From assembly GCA_002245135.1 (NCBI GenBank), contig NGBS01000321.1, positions 26,248 to 90,247 of the forward strand: a DNA stretch of 64,000 nucleotides. Direction: 5' to 3'. Below, piece by piece: positions 12,361 to 23,665 of this stretch; within the stretch, counting starts at the first letter, position 1, and the number at the start of each line of letters is the position of its first letter. This DNA is from Proteromonas lacertae (lineage: Eukaryota; Sar; Bigyra; Opalinata; Proteromonadidae). Under the pieces are notes generated by a model, which did not search any database, was not told the origin of the DNA, and worked only from the letters and a program-made list of their open reading frames with translations. A program made the position numbers and the translations under genes.

Positions 12361-13716
12361 ATGGATAAAAACAATGAAAAGTATATAAAAGATGAAAAAT
12401 ATATCAAAACCATTGCTGATAAAACAATTCAATCACTTGATTCCTTACAGAAAGTAGATGGCTTTGATGAGTTTAGAAAATTGCTAAATGAAAATTTAGA
12501 ATCGATAATACATCCAAAAATAGAAAATGATCATTCTGATCAAACTGGCTTTAAAAATGGATTATTTAATCTTTCACCATTGCCAGAACCTCCTCATCTT
12601 AATTTTCAAACACATAGTAATACCAAACAAAATATTTTAAAGAATTTAACAGAATTTGAAAATGGTTATTTCAAAATTGATTCAGATATTCAAAGCAATA
12701 GAAGTGAGAAATCTAATTCATCAACACCAATTCCAATAGAATATAATAATAATAATCAAAAAGAATCGATAACTAATAAATATTCAACGCAACCACATCA
12801 AAATCAATACATTTTTCCATCTCCAAAACCTATTCAATCTCCTCTTCCACCACCACCACCACCACCTCCTCAGCCTCAACCACAAGTTAAACAGCAGTTT
12901 ATATCTCCTCCTCTACCTCATCCACAAGAACATCCAAAACAACAACAACAACAACAACAACAATACATTCCATCTCCATCACACCAAATAGAACCTGAAT
13001 ATACCTCATCTTACACTCCTAAACAGCAATATATTCCATCTCCTATTCCATCACAACGCCAACAACAATATATCAAATCTTCACCATCACCATCACCATT
13101 ACCATATTATCCATCTCCACAGAATATTCAATCATATAAATATCCTCCATCTACAACAGCAACACAAACTACTCCAAGAGTTGTATATCCATCTAATAGA
13201 AATGAATATGAAATACACAGAAATATATCGCCAGAATCATACAAGAAAGATGAAAAAATAAATACTCATTATCATTATTACATTCCGCCATGTCAATCAT
13301 CTGTAGAAGATAAACCAATACCACGTCATCAACATCAACCACCACCACAATGTAATTATTACAATCACAACCATCATCATCACCATCATCATCATAATGA
13401 TAGAAATGATGAAAATGAATATTGTTATAGAAACAGATTATCTTCACCATCATCTTTATCTCTACCCCCATCAAAATACTTTTCATCTTCAACAAAAGAA
13501 GATTTCAGTTACCATAAACATCATCCACATTTCGACAGTATTAAATACGATGATTATAACATTTATAAATCATATCCGCAAAGAAGTTATAAAGAGTATC
13601 AATTGAAAGCAAGACCATTACAGTCAAATTATTTACAAAATAAATATGAATGTTTGAAAAGAAAAACAAATTTTGTTTCACCAGATTTTGTATTAGATTT
13701 ATCTTGTTCTTCATAA
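12361..13716 (+). CDS. Pro/Gln/His-rich low-complexity protein
   Basis: This is a single exon of 451 residues with no recognisable domain. The first 120 residues are mixed and slightly helical (KTIADKTIQSLDSLQ). After that come runs of proline (eight or more in a row), glutamine, Ser-Pro, and a His-rich tract of about eight or nine residues in a row. The C-terminus is basic and then hydrophobic, ending VLDLSCSS. The composition suggests a disordered scaffold or a transcription- or RNA-related protein, but nothing shows which. Coding status is supported by the long open frame, codon-like third positions, and a clean fit between the upstream divergent promoter and the downstream convergent BBS1 gene. 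I do not recognise the gene. Confidence 0.7.
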   Translation: MDKNNEKYIKDEKYIKTIADKTIQSLDSLQKVDGFDEFRKLLNENLESIIHPKIENDHSDQTGFKNGLFNLSPLPEPPHLNFQTHSNTKQNILKNLTEFENGYFKIDSDIQSNRSEKSNSSTPIPIEYNNNNQKESITNKYSTQPHQNQYIFPSPKPIQSPLPPPPPPPPQPQPQVKQQFISPPLPHPQEHPKQQQQQQQQYIPSPSHQIEPEYTSSYTPKQQYIPSPIPSQRQQQYIKSSPSPSPLPYYPSPQNIQSYKYPPSTTATQTTPRVVYPSNRNEYEIHRNISPESYKKDEKINTHYHYYIPPCQSSVEDKPIPRHQHQPPPQCNYYNHNHHHHHHHHNDRNDENEYCYRNRLSSPSSLSLPPSKYFSSSTKEDFSYHKHHPHFDSIKYDDYNIYKSYPQRSYKEYQLKARPLQSNYLQNKYECLKRKTNFVSPDFVLDLSCSS

Positions 13717-13815
13717 TTAATTTGTATATTTTTTATTAGTTTTGTTTTATTTTTTATACAAATAACAAACAAATCAATAAAAATAAGTGTTATATAATAA
13801 TAATAATACTATTTA

Positions 13816-15740
13816 TTATTGTTGTAAATCAACCTCAGAGATAGGCATATTCACAATAGCAGTAATTAAAGGAATTGTACTCTTTTCATCAACCACAAAC
13901 ACTTTCACTTCATCAGCACAACCATTAGGATCAATACAATAAATATCAGTCTCTAAATCATACGCAACACCTGATACTAATACAGGTATTACTAACAATG
14001 ACTGTTGTAATCGATATATATAATGATTATACACAAAAGATACAGGAACATCTCTTAATAAGATTTTACCAGTATTTTGTATTGTGATATGAATACGGAA
14101 ATGAGGACCTAATCCTTGTACAGTTGCATTTAATCTTACAGAGTTTTGACTGTTGTAACTGACTGGTGCACTTCCTTCACTGATTATCTTAACATATGCT
14201 CTAGCTGCATTTAATCTTATACGACATAAATCACCTTGGAATATTCTATGCATTTCAATAGCTCTTTCTCTCTCACGCTGTGTTTGATCAACATATAATT
14301 TAGTTTTCTTTGGTACTTTTAAAGGAATATCTTGTTCTGGTGGAGGTCCTGGTTGTTGTGAGGATGATAATAAATTGGTTTTTCTTCTCAACATTTTAAC
14401 AGTTAAAGTTCCTGATTTATCAGCTATAATTAAACTGTGTGGAGCTCTACCATATTTACCAAATATAATAGCAGTTGGAACACCATTAATTTTGAATGTA
14501 TAAATTAATGTTTTTTCATTATACAATCTAATTTCACCATTTCTTAAACCAACAATAATACAAGTGGTTAAATACGTACTTTGAACATTCATTTCACTAA
14601 GACATAATAAATCATCATTAAAATAGACAGTATAAGCTTTCTTACCTTTATTATGATAACAATGTAAAGTATTATCCATACAACCAATAATTGTATAATA
14701 TTTGGTTGGAATTAAGCAAATACCAATTGGAGGACTACCAGTTTCAAAGACAGTTCCTAATAATTTACTATTCTTTATTGTATAAATAACACCATCTCTA
14801 CAAGCTACAGCAATACGATATTCAACATCATAACAACCACTAACACTGAAGAATGTTGGAACACCAGGTATTTTGATTTGTTCAAGTATATTACTAGCCC
14901 ATTGGTCTAATATCCATACTGCTTTTGATTCTGTACCAATTACTAAACTTGCAATAGATTGTTCTTCTTGGATTGATTTATATAAAGTTGTCATACAGGT
15001 TATTACAGTATGCTGTTCTAATTTAACATTTTTGACTCTTTCTACGAATTCTTGTGGGTTTTCTTGAGATAGGAATTCTATTGATCTGCTACTTAATTGA
15101 ACACCATTTTCTTTGATGGATGTTAATTGCTTGAAGGCTTCTTCTATGTTTGTATTGTCATTTGCAAGATTTGCCCATACCGCTGTTTCTCTTATATCTA
15201 AATCAATTGGTGGTATTGTCTAGAATGTAATAAATACATAAAAATCTATACGAATTTAAAATATGGTTTTAAACTTTTGTAGATGAAAACGGATGAACCA
15301 GAAGCAACTGCGATTGCTGGAATATGTGGTGCATTATCATCTATTATAATTTAACCATTTTAAGTATTATACCTTGATAAAAAGAACATACAGCAACTGG
15401 AACACCTAATAATTCTAATTCTGATTGCAAATTGGTATTACGAAAGACTTTCAATCTACAATCGATATTTCCAACAATTAATTTTGAATCACCATCTCCA
15501 AAAACATCACTTACTTGTATACTTCTAAAAAAAGAATAATATAATCAATATACCCTGAGTATGCTTTGACACCAGCAACTGGATCAGTCCAAGCATCCAA
15601 CCATGGATCTATATAATGGTGAGTTTAAAAAATTTAAAAATACTCTCAACTGCTGGTTCTTTTGTTTCTTGTACACTTCTCTCAGGCTGTAAAGGTGCCT
15701 GTTCTTCTGTTGTTTCTTCTTTAAAGTCCTCCTTATTCAT
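13816..15740 (-). CDS. BBS1: BBSome subunit BBS1
   Basis: BBS1 is a beta-propeller subunit of the BBSome. It contacts the GTPase ARL6 and carries membrane-protein cargo into and out of cilia. The N-terminal exons read MNKEDFKEETTEEQAP and then, after a 36-nt-scale intron, NPWLDAWTDPVAGVKAYSG, matching the SKWLDAHYDPMANIHTFS region of human BBS1. Propeller blades follow (SLVIGTESKAVWILD, FDVE-like CYDVEYRIAVACRDG, IGCMDNTLHCYHNKGKK). The diagnostic RKTKLYVDQT-like element appears as PKKTKLYVDQTQRERER, followed by the gamma-adaptin-ear-like C-terminus VQGLGPHFRIHITIQNTG. Length and order fit the family well. Its presence is the best single argument that the organism builds a cilium. Confidence 0.95.
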
Positions 15741-15830
15741 CAAAATTAAAAAACTGAAAAAGAATACACCTAATACACTTAATACAACTGTATTATTTTT
15801 GATTCATTTTTATTTTGAATTAAAAAATAT

Positions 15831-16579
15831 ATGGGAAGTCGATCAAGATCAGGTTCAAGTATATATTTTATACATCCATAATTATTGCATAGGAAGCCGT
15901 TCCCCAGACAGAAGACATAGTGAAAGTATATTTGGAATTCTTTTATTTCTATAGGAAGAAGATCGCATAGTGGTTCAAATAGACGTTTTAGATCAGATCT
16001 TCCCAGTATGAATGCATTTTGAATAGTCTGTTTATATAGAAAGCGAAAGTATTTGCGGAGGATGTGGAAAAAAAGGTCATTATGCAAGGGAATGTCCAGA
16101 AAAAGAGTGCAATTTATGTCACAGAAAAGGTCACATAGCCAGAATTTGTCCTGAGAGAAGACAACAAATAAAGTAAAGATGTTGATTTTATTCCTTGGGT
16201 AGATGCTATAACTGCGGAAGAGTAGGTCATTTTGCAAGAGATTGTGTATAATTATAAACTATTTTTGTAGCGTGAACGATACTCTCGTAGTCGTTCTAGA
16301 TCAAGCCATCGTCATCGTCATCACAGTCACCATCGTTATAACAGAGATAGAAGCTATTCAAATAGCAGAGGTCGTTATGAAAATCGAAGAAGAACTCCTT
16401 CTATTTCTAAATCTCGATCATTATCTCCTTCACCTATTAATAATCCACCAATAGATCAATCAAATCCTCCACCACCTTCACAATCTCCGCCAAGAACAGA
16501 AGAACGATTAGGAAATAGAGAAGATAGCAGAAGTAGAAGCAGAAGCAGAAGTTTAAGTGGATCACCTGTAAAAGAATGA
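15831..16579 (+). CDS. SR-type protein with three CCHC zinc knuckles
   Basis: This is likely a nuclear RNA-binding protein acting in splicing or mRNA handling. Six short exons joined across 25-35-nt introns give MGSRSRSGS, an Arg/Ser-rich stretch, then three CX2CX4HX4C knuckles (CGGCGKKGHYAREC, CNLCHRKGHIARIC, CYNCGRVGHFARDC). The third knuckle sits alone on a tiny exon. A long RS/His-rich tail follows, ending SRSRSRSLSGSPVKE. The knuckles have the Gly-His-X-Ala-Arg pattern of cellular CNBP/RSZ proteins, and the flanking RS domains argue against a retroelement Gag. It starts 90 bp from the BBS1 start in a divergent arrangement. There is no RRM, so it is not a classical SR protein. Confidence 0.75.
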
Positions 16580-16717
16580 GTTAATAAACATTTAGAATAC
16601 GATTATTATTCATATTATTTGATTTAATTTTGAGTTTTGTTGTTAATTACAATAACACACATAGATTAAGATAATTCATACTAATAAAATTAAATAACAT
16701 ATAATATATATGTAATG

Positions 16718-18373
16718 TTACTTATTTGGAGAAGTATTAGCTGTACTACCCTCAGTTCTACATGATTCTTTAGGAAAATCCCACTGTGTTCTATTATGAA
16801 CTGTATCTAAATAATATTTATCACCATCTTCAGTATAACATCTTCTCCAACCAGGTGGTATAATTTCAGTACAATATAACTTATCAAGATAAAATGCAGC
16901 TTTTGGATGTAATAGACTTTTCTCCTGTGTAATTGAATTGACATAATAATTAGTATCATCTTTATTAGTCATTTTCTTCCATACTGATGGTAATGGATCA
17001 GTATCTATTAATACCTCAGATTTATAATTATTATCTTCTTGTTTTAATTCATCACATATTGGGCAAATCGTTAGTGTATTATTCATATTATTTTCATCAT
17101 AAATAAACTGTTTTACACAATCAGAACATACATTGGAACAACATAAATGACATATTTTCCTTTTATCTTGTGGTAACTCTTTAGCAATATTTGGACATTT
17201 CGGATTACAACATTGATCATTCATTATTAATGCAACTTTGTCTTTCATTTCTGTTAAATTCGATAATCGTTCTCTTATTGCATCTTTGATTGTTTTCATC
17301 CATTCATTTTTAGCGTTTATTGATTTGGCTTGTAATACAATACAATAGGTTGGTGTATATATTGAAAATTGTGATTTATCTTCATCTGTTATATCTGATC
17401 TTACTGGAATTACATCTTTTATTGATATATATTCTATAGTAATATAAATAATAAAAATGTAACATACTTAAATCAAATGAATTTTGGTATTGTAATTTAT
17501 TTGGATTCTCTTTATCTGGAGCATTTGTTGCTAATAACAATAAATCATTAAACAATATTAACATAATTGTTTCAACTGTAGAATGATGAGTTACTTTAAT
17601 AAATGAATCCATTTTAATAAACTGCCTGATGGCTTTACGCTTTAATCTTGGATCATTACCTAATCTTTCATATATATCTGTTATATTAGAAAATTCTTCG
17701 AAATTTCCAGCATATTTATTACATTCTGCTGCTAATTCTTTTACTTGATCTATCACTTTGTCTATTTTTTCTATTACTGTTTCATTTCCTTCAGATTTTT
17801 GATATTGCTTTTTTAATTCAGCAAATAGTAAATTATATCTTGGTATTCTTTGTGTTGGCATAATAACTAAACTCTATATATATAAATGAATGAATATAAT
17901 AAAAAATACATCTAAATTTTGTCCCATAAATTCACTTCTTGAATGAACTTCTGAAAAGAAAAGATTCAACTCATTTTGTTCTAATGATGCTAATACACTT
18001 TTAGCATGTAAGTAATTTCTCAAATATGGCTCATACACGTGAAACATCCCAACATTGTCTAATAAGGCATTTATAATATTATCACGGTATTGTATGGATA
18101 ATGCTCCAGATTCATCTTTTTTTGGTACACTTTCATCAGTCATAGCTGAGTAGATTTTTTTGTGAAGTTCAACTATTGGACCAAATGATTGTAAAAACGT
18201 GATTGTATCTTTATCTCTACGACATAATTTTGGTAGATATTTATTTAATAGAGGTTTTGCGATAAATTGTTGAAATAATCTTCAAATAAAATAAAAATAT
18301 ACTTCATCCAGTTCAAATAGCTTTCTTCAGTGTTTTCAATTTCTTGTACAACAAATAACTCCTTTCCAGACAT
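16718..18373 (-). CDS. RhoGEF with DH-PH, zinc finger and two WW domains
   Basis: The DH domain catalyses GDP/GTP exchange on Rho-family GTPases. The start MSGKELFVVQEIENTEESYL is the beginning of a DH domain. The conserved DH helix TQRIPRYNLLFAEL is encoded near 17850, and a PH-like segment (IKMDSFIKV... ETIMLILFNDLLLLATNAPD) follows. After the PH region comes a FYVE/RING-like cluster of Cys pairs (CCNPKCPN, CHLCCSNVCSDC, CPICDE). The C-terminus has two WW-like modules, one degenerate (LPSVWKKMTNKDDTNYYVN) and one canonical (PPGWRRCYTEDGDKYYLD then TQWDFP). WW domains bind Pro-rich ligands. The order DH-PH-Zn-WW-WW is unusual. A GCTTGA motif lies at 18414-18419, upstream of the start. Confidence 0.8.
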
Positions 18374-18481
18374 GTTAAAATCACAAAAATCAAAATCAAA
18401 CTCAAACCTAAAAGCTTGACAAAAATTTTGTTTTTCTTTTTTTAAGCTAAATAAAACACATTTATCAACGAATTTTTAATA

Positions 18482-19877
18482 TTATTTATATGCCAATAAA
18501 ACACAATTCTCTGGAGAAGTAGAAACATCACAATAATACTTCAATTCACATTTCATTCCTAAATTCTCATTAATAAACCTCATTCTTCCATAATCAATCA
18601 ATCTCTTCACTTTACGTCCTATACTAATCTTCTTGATCAATATTTAACGAATACTCATCACTCACTCTATCAGGATTTTTTGCATCTAATAAAGCCCAAC
18701 TACTCAACTTCGTTAGTTGTTCAAAAGCACAACCATTAAATCCCAATTCTTTGAATGTATTAATACCAGTATAATCTTTCCAAATACATCTATGATGACA
18801 ACATAGTGCAATTTCAATACACTTTAATTTAGAAATTACGTTTGGACTGTTTTTAACAGAAGTTAATGTTAAATCAGTAGCAACACCACATAGATGTTTA
18901 GACATTATTACAATATTATTACTATTATTGGAATCATCATTAATATAAGGACATTTATCTAAATATAGATCTTTAATATCCATTCTTATTCTACCAAAAT
19001 TAATTTTATCTTTTCTCAATTGAGAATCAGCTTTGTGTCTAATATTTGCTCTATCAATAAGTAGAAATTGACTATTATTTATATGTTCAATTGGTATTAT
19101 ATTTGTTACAGTTAAACTTAAATTACCTTTACCTGCACCCATTTCTATATACAAATTATCACTTTCTATTATGTTATATATTTTATTTATATTCTCTACA
19201 AGTGAACATTGTTGTTCAATATGACGTAATACTGATGTATGTTGTGCTCCTAGATCTTTATATTTTTTACAATATTCTATAGATTTTGGTAATGTACAAC
19301 TGATATTTGTTTCTATCGTAGTTGGATATAGTTTATCGTAAAGTGTGTTTATTTTTGAGATTAATGTTATTATATCTGATGGTGTGTATGTTATTTCTAT
19401 TATTTTCTCTTCTACTCCACAATTTAAATTCTCAGAATAATAAGGATGTGTTTTTAATTCATCATTCTCTGTTTTACGTTGACAAATTTGTATATGCTTT
19501 TTTAGAGAGGATTTTGTTATTGTGTGTGTTGGATCTATTGGACAAGTGACTCTTATATTATCTTCATCTTTTTCATCAACTGGACAATGGTTTCCACAAT
19601 ATAATGATCCTGTTTTTCTTTGAAAACCACAATATCTTCTTTTCTTTTCTATAAAAAACATACATCTATCCCACTCTTTAGATTTTTCATTCTCTTCCGA
19701 CTTTTTATCTCTTCTAATTCTTCTTGCACTTTTGTTTACAGTTTCTGTCTTTATATCTATGTTTGTGCTAATATTTTCTATTTTTTCTTCCACTTCCATA
19801 TCAATAGATTCATCAGTTTTTGATTTTTTAGTTTTTGGCATTTCAATTTCTTCTGTGGATGGAGTTTTTCTATTCAT
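18482..19877 (-). CDS. TRM13: tRNA 2'-O-methyltransferase TRM13
   Basis: TRM13 methylates the ribose of nucleotide 4 in the tRNA acceptor stem. I start at the ATG giving MNRKTPSTEEIEMP. After a charged leader come the TRM13 CCCH-type zinc motif (CMFFIEKKRRYCGFQ...CGNHC) and the U11-48K-like CHHC finger (VTCPIDPTHTI...KHIQIC). The methyltransferase core follows (YIEMGAGKGNLSL as the SAM-binding strand-loop, later MSKHLCGVATDLTL and ALCCHHRCIW). A 31-nt intron near 18635-18665 joins VSDD to IGRKVKRLIDYGRMRF, and the protein ends VLLAYK at a TAA (18482-18484). All family landmarks are present and in order. It is head to head with UBXN7 across 36 bp. Confidence 0.92.
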
Positions 19878-19913
19878 TAAAAAAGCTCGGCTTGAACTGT
19901 TTTTCACTTAAAA
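19878..19913. promoter_or_regulatory. 36-bp shared promoter between TRM13 and UBXN7
   Basis: Only 36 bp lie between two divergent ATGs. The interval contains GCTTGA at 19890-19895 inside CTCGGCTTGAA; a nearly identical string (CTCGGCTTGAA) lies just upstream of the transposase ATG at 52417. Such a short gap means extremely short 5' leaders on one or both sides, or start sites inside the opposite gene. Confidence 0.5.
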
Positions 19914-21200
19914 ATGGATGAAAGAAAGAGAATGAAGGTTAATAGAATTAGTGATTTACTAAATATTGATAGAAAGACAGTTGAAGCATATTTAGAAGCT
20001 TATAATTATGATGAAGATAATACTATTAAAGAACTGCAGTTGATGTTATCGTTTGATATGCCGAAGTATTTCATTATAAGAATTTTAATGATATATTCAT
20101 AGAAAACGACGAAATACGGATAGTGTTGAAAATCAAACGAAGCGAAGTAGAATGGATGAACATATTTGTATTAATATATTATATTATGAGTCTTATATAG
20201 TTTCTGATTTTGGAGATTATTATCCACAACAAGCTCCACCTCCAGATGATTCAGATGAAAAATTTCAGAAGTTGTTTTCACCGCCATTTGATATTGAAGA
20301 ATATGGATCATTTGATCAAGTATATTGCTGTCATTTATTTTAGATAAAACAAAAAGCATCTAAATCAAACAAATGGATTTTGATTAATATACAAGATAAT
20401 GACAATTTTGATTCTTTAAAACTGAATCGTGATCTTTGGAAGAACGAAGCAGTTAAATCAATAATAAAAGAGTCATTTATTTTCTGGCAAGTATAAATCA
20501 AACAAAATTTAATGTGTAATAGATACATAGCTCTCAAGAAGATTCAAATCATTTTAAATTATTCTATAATGTCACCATATATCCATTTTTAGGTATAATA
20601 CATCCGCGAACAGGTGAATTAGTAAAAACATTGAAATGTGTATATGAAACACCAGATTTGTTGTTAACATCAGTTGTAGCAGATTGTATAAATTATAATA
20701 TTTTATAATTTTATGTAGTAATTGATTTTCTTGATAATAATGTTCTATTACCTCTGGAAGATTATAATAAATCTGTAAAAACATCTGCAAAAGATAAAGA
20801 TGAAGAATACTTCGATTTAATATCAGATCACGAAGATGATACAGAAGATGAAACATTAGCACCAAAGCCATCACCTGATACTACCGTTGTTATAAATACA
20901 CCTCCTGCAGAAGTAGAACAATATAAAATCACAGAAGTACCTGATGATGAAACACAGAATGTATCATCAATAAAATTAGTTTTTCCTGATGGTAAGTTTG
21001 CATTGAAAAAGTTTTATAACAATTCGAAGGTTGGTGAATTATTTGTTTGGACTAAAAATGAGAATAAAGAAGCCAAAGAAAAGAAATTTGAATTAATACA
21101 AAGGTTTCCAAAGAAAGATTTGTCAGAATGCAAAGATCAAACAATTGAAGAGTGTAATTTAGGAAATTCAACAATTGCTTTGAGATGGATCGAGTCTTAA
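19914..21200 (+). CDS. UBXN7: UBXN7-type p97/Cdc48 adaptor (UBA-UAS-UBX)
   Basis: This adaptor links ubiquitinated substrates to the p97/Cdc48 segregase. The N-terminal UBA-like helices (ISDLLNIDRKTVEAYLEAYN) are followed by the UAS thioredoxin-like domain. Its landmarks are FQKLFSPPFDIEEYGSFDQ, KWILINIQDNDNFDSLKLN, then FIFWQ and YNVTIYPFLGIIHPRTGEL. A charged linker leads to a C-terminal UBX domain (SSIKLVFPDGKFALKKF... IALRWIES), the p97-binding module. At least six short introns interrupt it, including GTATATTGC...TAG at 20320-20343. Domain order and size (about 340 residues) match UBXN7 and yeast Ubx5. A UIM helix is not obvious. Confidence 0.9.
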
Positions 21201-21598
21201 CATTTATATTTTTATGTAGTTAACATTTTAATAGTTTTATATAATATTTACTTGTAGTATTGATTCAGTTGAATAAAATAATTGCAAATATTTGATACTG
21301 CAAGTATGTGAAAGATAAATCTAAAAACACGACCATTTGCTCTATTCCACACTTTCAAGTCGTTCAAACCACATCTCAGCTTAGCAAGAATAATCGATTC
21401 AAATTGAGTAGAAAAACGATAGATTTAATTATATTTCTAGAAACAATAAAAATAAGCCCACCTGAGGCTTTATTTAATATATAAATTCTATTAAACGTTG
21501 CTAACAAGAATAATTCAGTTACACAAAGTATCTATCCTTTATATTACTTATTATCTCATCAATTATCAATTATTATTTTATATTGTAGATTATTAATC
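21201..21598. other. Intergenic stretch with probable 5' UTR intron
   Basis: No open frame is supported here. A GTATCTATCC...TTGTAG segment at 21528-21588 (61 nt) has the local intron signature and would lie in the 5' leader of the small gene that starts at 21599. Upstream, at about 21450-21475, an imperfect hairpin (AAGCC, seven-base loop, GGCTT, extended by A/T pairs across one bulge) could be a 3'-end or structural RNA element. I see no tRNA or other known RNA gene. Confidence 0.3.
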
Positions 21599-21816
21599 AT
21601 GCCAACTCACGAAAAAGATCATCACTCACAAAACGTTAATGATAAACCAAAGAAAGGTAAGATCGCATTATAATCTCTGTTTGTATAGATGGTGCTGGTG
21701 GTAAAGGAACTTGGGGTAAGCCAGGAACAGACGATTTAAATATCAGTTCTGAACCTTTAGATAAGAACGATCCAGCATACAGTGACACAGTCACACCCAA
21801 AGAAGATGACAAGTAA
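21599..21816 (+). CDS. Small 61-residue protein with GAGGKGTWG motif
   Basis: Two exons (21599-21656 and 21689-21816) flank a 32-nt intron and give a 61-residue hydrophilic protein. Its centre reads GAGGKGTWGKPGTDD, followed by DKNDPAYSD. The same two elements, GAGGKG.WG.PG and D.DPNYD, occur next to each other in PDCD4, and a GAG.GNWG motif occurs in RGGA/hyaluronan-mRNA-binding proteins, which contact RNA or ribosomes. I therefore infer a small ribosome- or mRNA-associated, probably disordered protein; the rest of PDCD4 (MA3 domains) is absent. The canonical intron with correct phase and conserved motif argue that the gene is real. Confidence 0.6.
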
Positions 21817-21911
21817 ATATATTTGCATATGTCTCTTATTATTATTATTATGTTTGTTAAAGTTTTAAGTGATATGATTTTATATTGGGTATTAAAAACA
21901 ATTGAAAAATA

Positions 21912-23534
21912 CTAAGTCTTACATCTTAACATTGAACCGCATTCATCTTTCCAATCTTGAAAACTACAATCTTTCATACCTGATTCTCTTATTCTTTCTT
22001 TCATATATCTTCTTACTACACTCCATGAACAGAATCTATAGATCAAATACATTATAAATAACTAATAATACGCAGATTTTCTACACTCATCAATATCCAA
22101 CTTCACATCCTCTTCATTCACAACAATTCTAATTTTATACTCATTTTCACATTTATATAATTCAAAATGAATATTAGCTGCCATTGGAACAATAGAACTT
22201 CCTCTCCAAGACCTTGGTTCATTAAAACTAGTCACATTCAACAAACCAGTAGAATTAAACAGATTCAATAATCCAAATAACGGCATAATAGTCTCAGCAT
22301 GACCAAATTTAAAGTCCATAATATAATCAATGTTATTATTACTAACTACATTATCTATTGATTCTATTATATTATTTAATAATAAACATGAATGACTATA
22401 AATGATTGGATTATCACCAGAACCTCTTCCGTAATAACTCTATATAAATAAATAAATTAAACAATAATAAATACGAAATAATCATCAATAAAATTAAAAA
22501 AACTCAAAATTTCACCATAATTTGTAAATAATGAACAAAAAGAAGAAGATGAATGTGATGTTATATTATTATATCCATTCATATTTTTATAATCTGTACA
22601 AACCAACATTTGACAAGCGTGATACAATAATTGTACAACATCTTCACCATTTTTAATATAATTAATATATTCATCATAAAATATATCATTCAATAATGGT
22701 TTCACTATAGAATGACCATATGTTTTATAGATTTCTTTAACATCTTTATACCACGATTTTAGATGATAATATTCTTGATATTTTGTACAAGTCTCAAAAC
22801 TTCTAAGTATGGAATATCGATGACCGTATTCGTCTATATTATTGAATACTTCACAACTTGGTGGAGGTTCTACAGTTTCCATGTATGCTAAAGGTATCTT
22901 ATTCTTTATTAAATTATCTATTATATATTTATATAACAAAATAATTTATACTTTTACATATATCTCTTGTTTGAATCGCTCGTTCTTTATTAGTTGAATC
23001 AAAACGGATCTTTTTATTTTCATTGGCGGATTTGAAAAACTTTTCATGTTTTTTATATAATCTATCCATCATTGATCCTAATATTTTGTGGGAATTGGGT
23101 GATAGTTTTCCATATTTACCTTCTTCATATTTATAGTAATCATCTAACCAATCTAATATTTCTGTTTTCTTTAAGCCAGAATCAGCAGAAGCTGATTTTA
23201 TATCTTCATTCAATGAATCTTTTTTACTTTTGTCTAAACTATATCTTGTACCATGTCTGTGTATTGCATAAATGTATTGAATTTCACAACTATCAGGAAC
23301 TTGTTCATTCTACATTTTATTCATCATAAATCAATTTTATACTTCTATATTGGGAGATGGGGGAGAGTAAGGAGATTTTCTGGAAAATAAAGCTCTGTAG
23401 CCATGCTATAGACAATATTTATACATTTCTTATACTTCATTAATAGCTTCTTGATCAGTAAGAGGAAATGCATATGAATATTTTAAAAATACTAAGAAAA
23501 ATAGTATATTTACTGTAGTTAAGACGATAGTCAT
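21912..23534 (-). CDS. MINPP1: Multiple inositol polyphosphate phosphatase (MINPP1-like)
   Basis: This is a histidine acid phosphatase that removes phosphates from inositol polyphosphates, including phytate, in the secretory or lysosomal lumen. The N-terminus MTIVLTTVNILFFLVFLKYS is a signal peptide. After two introns comes IYAIHRHGTRYSLDK, the RHGxRx(P) active-site motif, here with Ser in place of the usual Pro. The second catalytic motif is intact as FGHAETIMPL, the HAE(T) proton-donor form typical of MINPP1. FNEPRSWRGSSIVPMAANI matches the C-terminal family signature. The last exon ends ECGSMLRCKT at TAG (21912-21914). A TCAAGC motif lies at 23553-23558. It could equally be called a phytase-like histidine phosphatase. 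Confidence 0.88.
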
Positions 23535-23665
23535 CTTTTAAACTTCAAACCTTCAAGCTGATTCTTCTAAAAACAAACAGGATAACACAAAAGAACATAA
23601 TATAAACGTAAATTAATAATTAAAATATAATGATGATAAGGGGAATACTATAAATAATTAAAAGA

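Noticed and set aside
13193-13606. Open frames on both strands within the Pro/Gln/His-rich gene
   Set aside because: Their composition is only the complement or shift of its trinucleotide repeats.
15900-16250. CCHC zinc knuckles as a possible retroelement Gag
   Set aside because: The knuckles are flanked by long RS domains in a spliced host-type gene, with no reverse transcriptase, integrase or LTR nearby.
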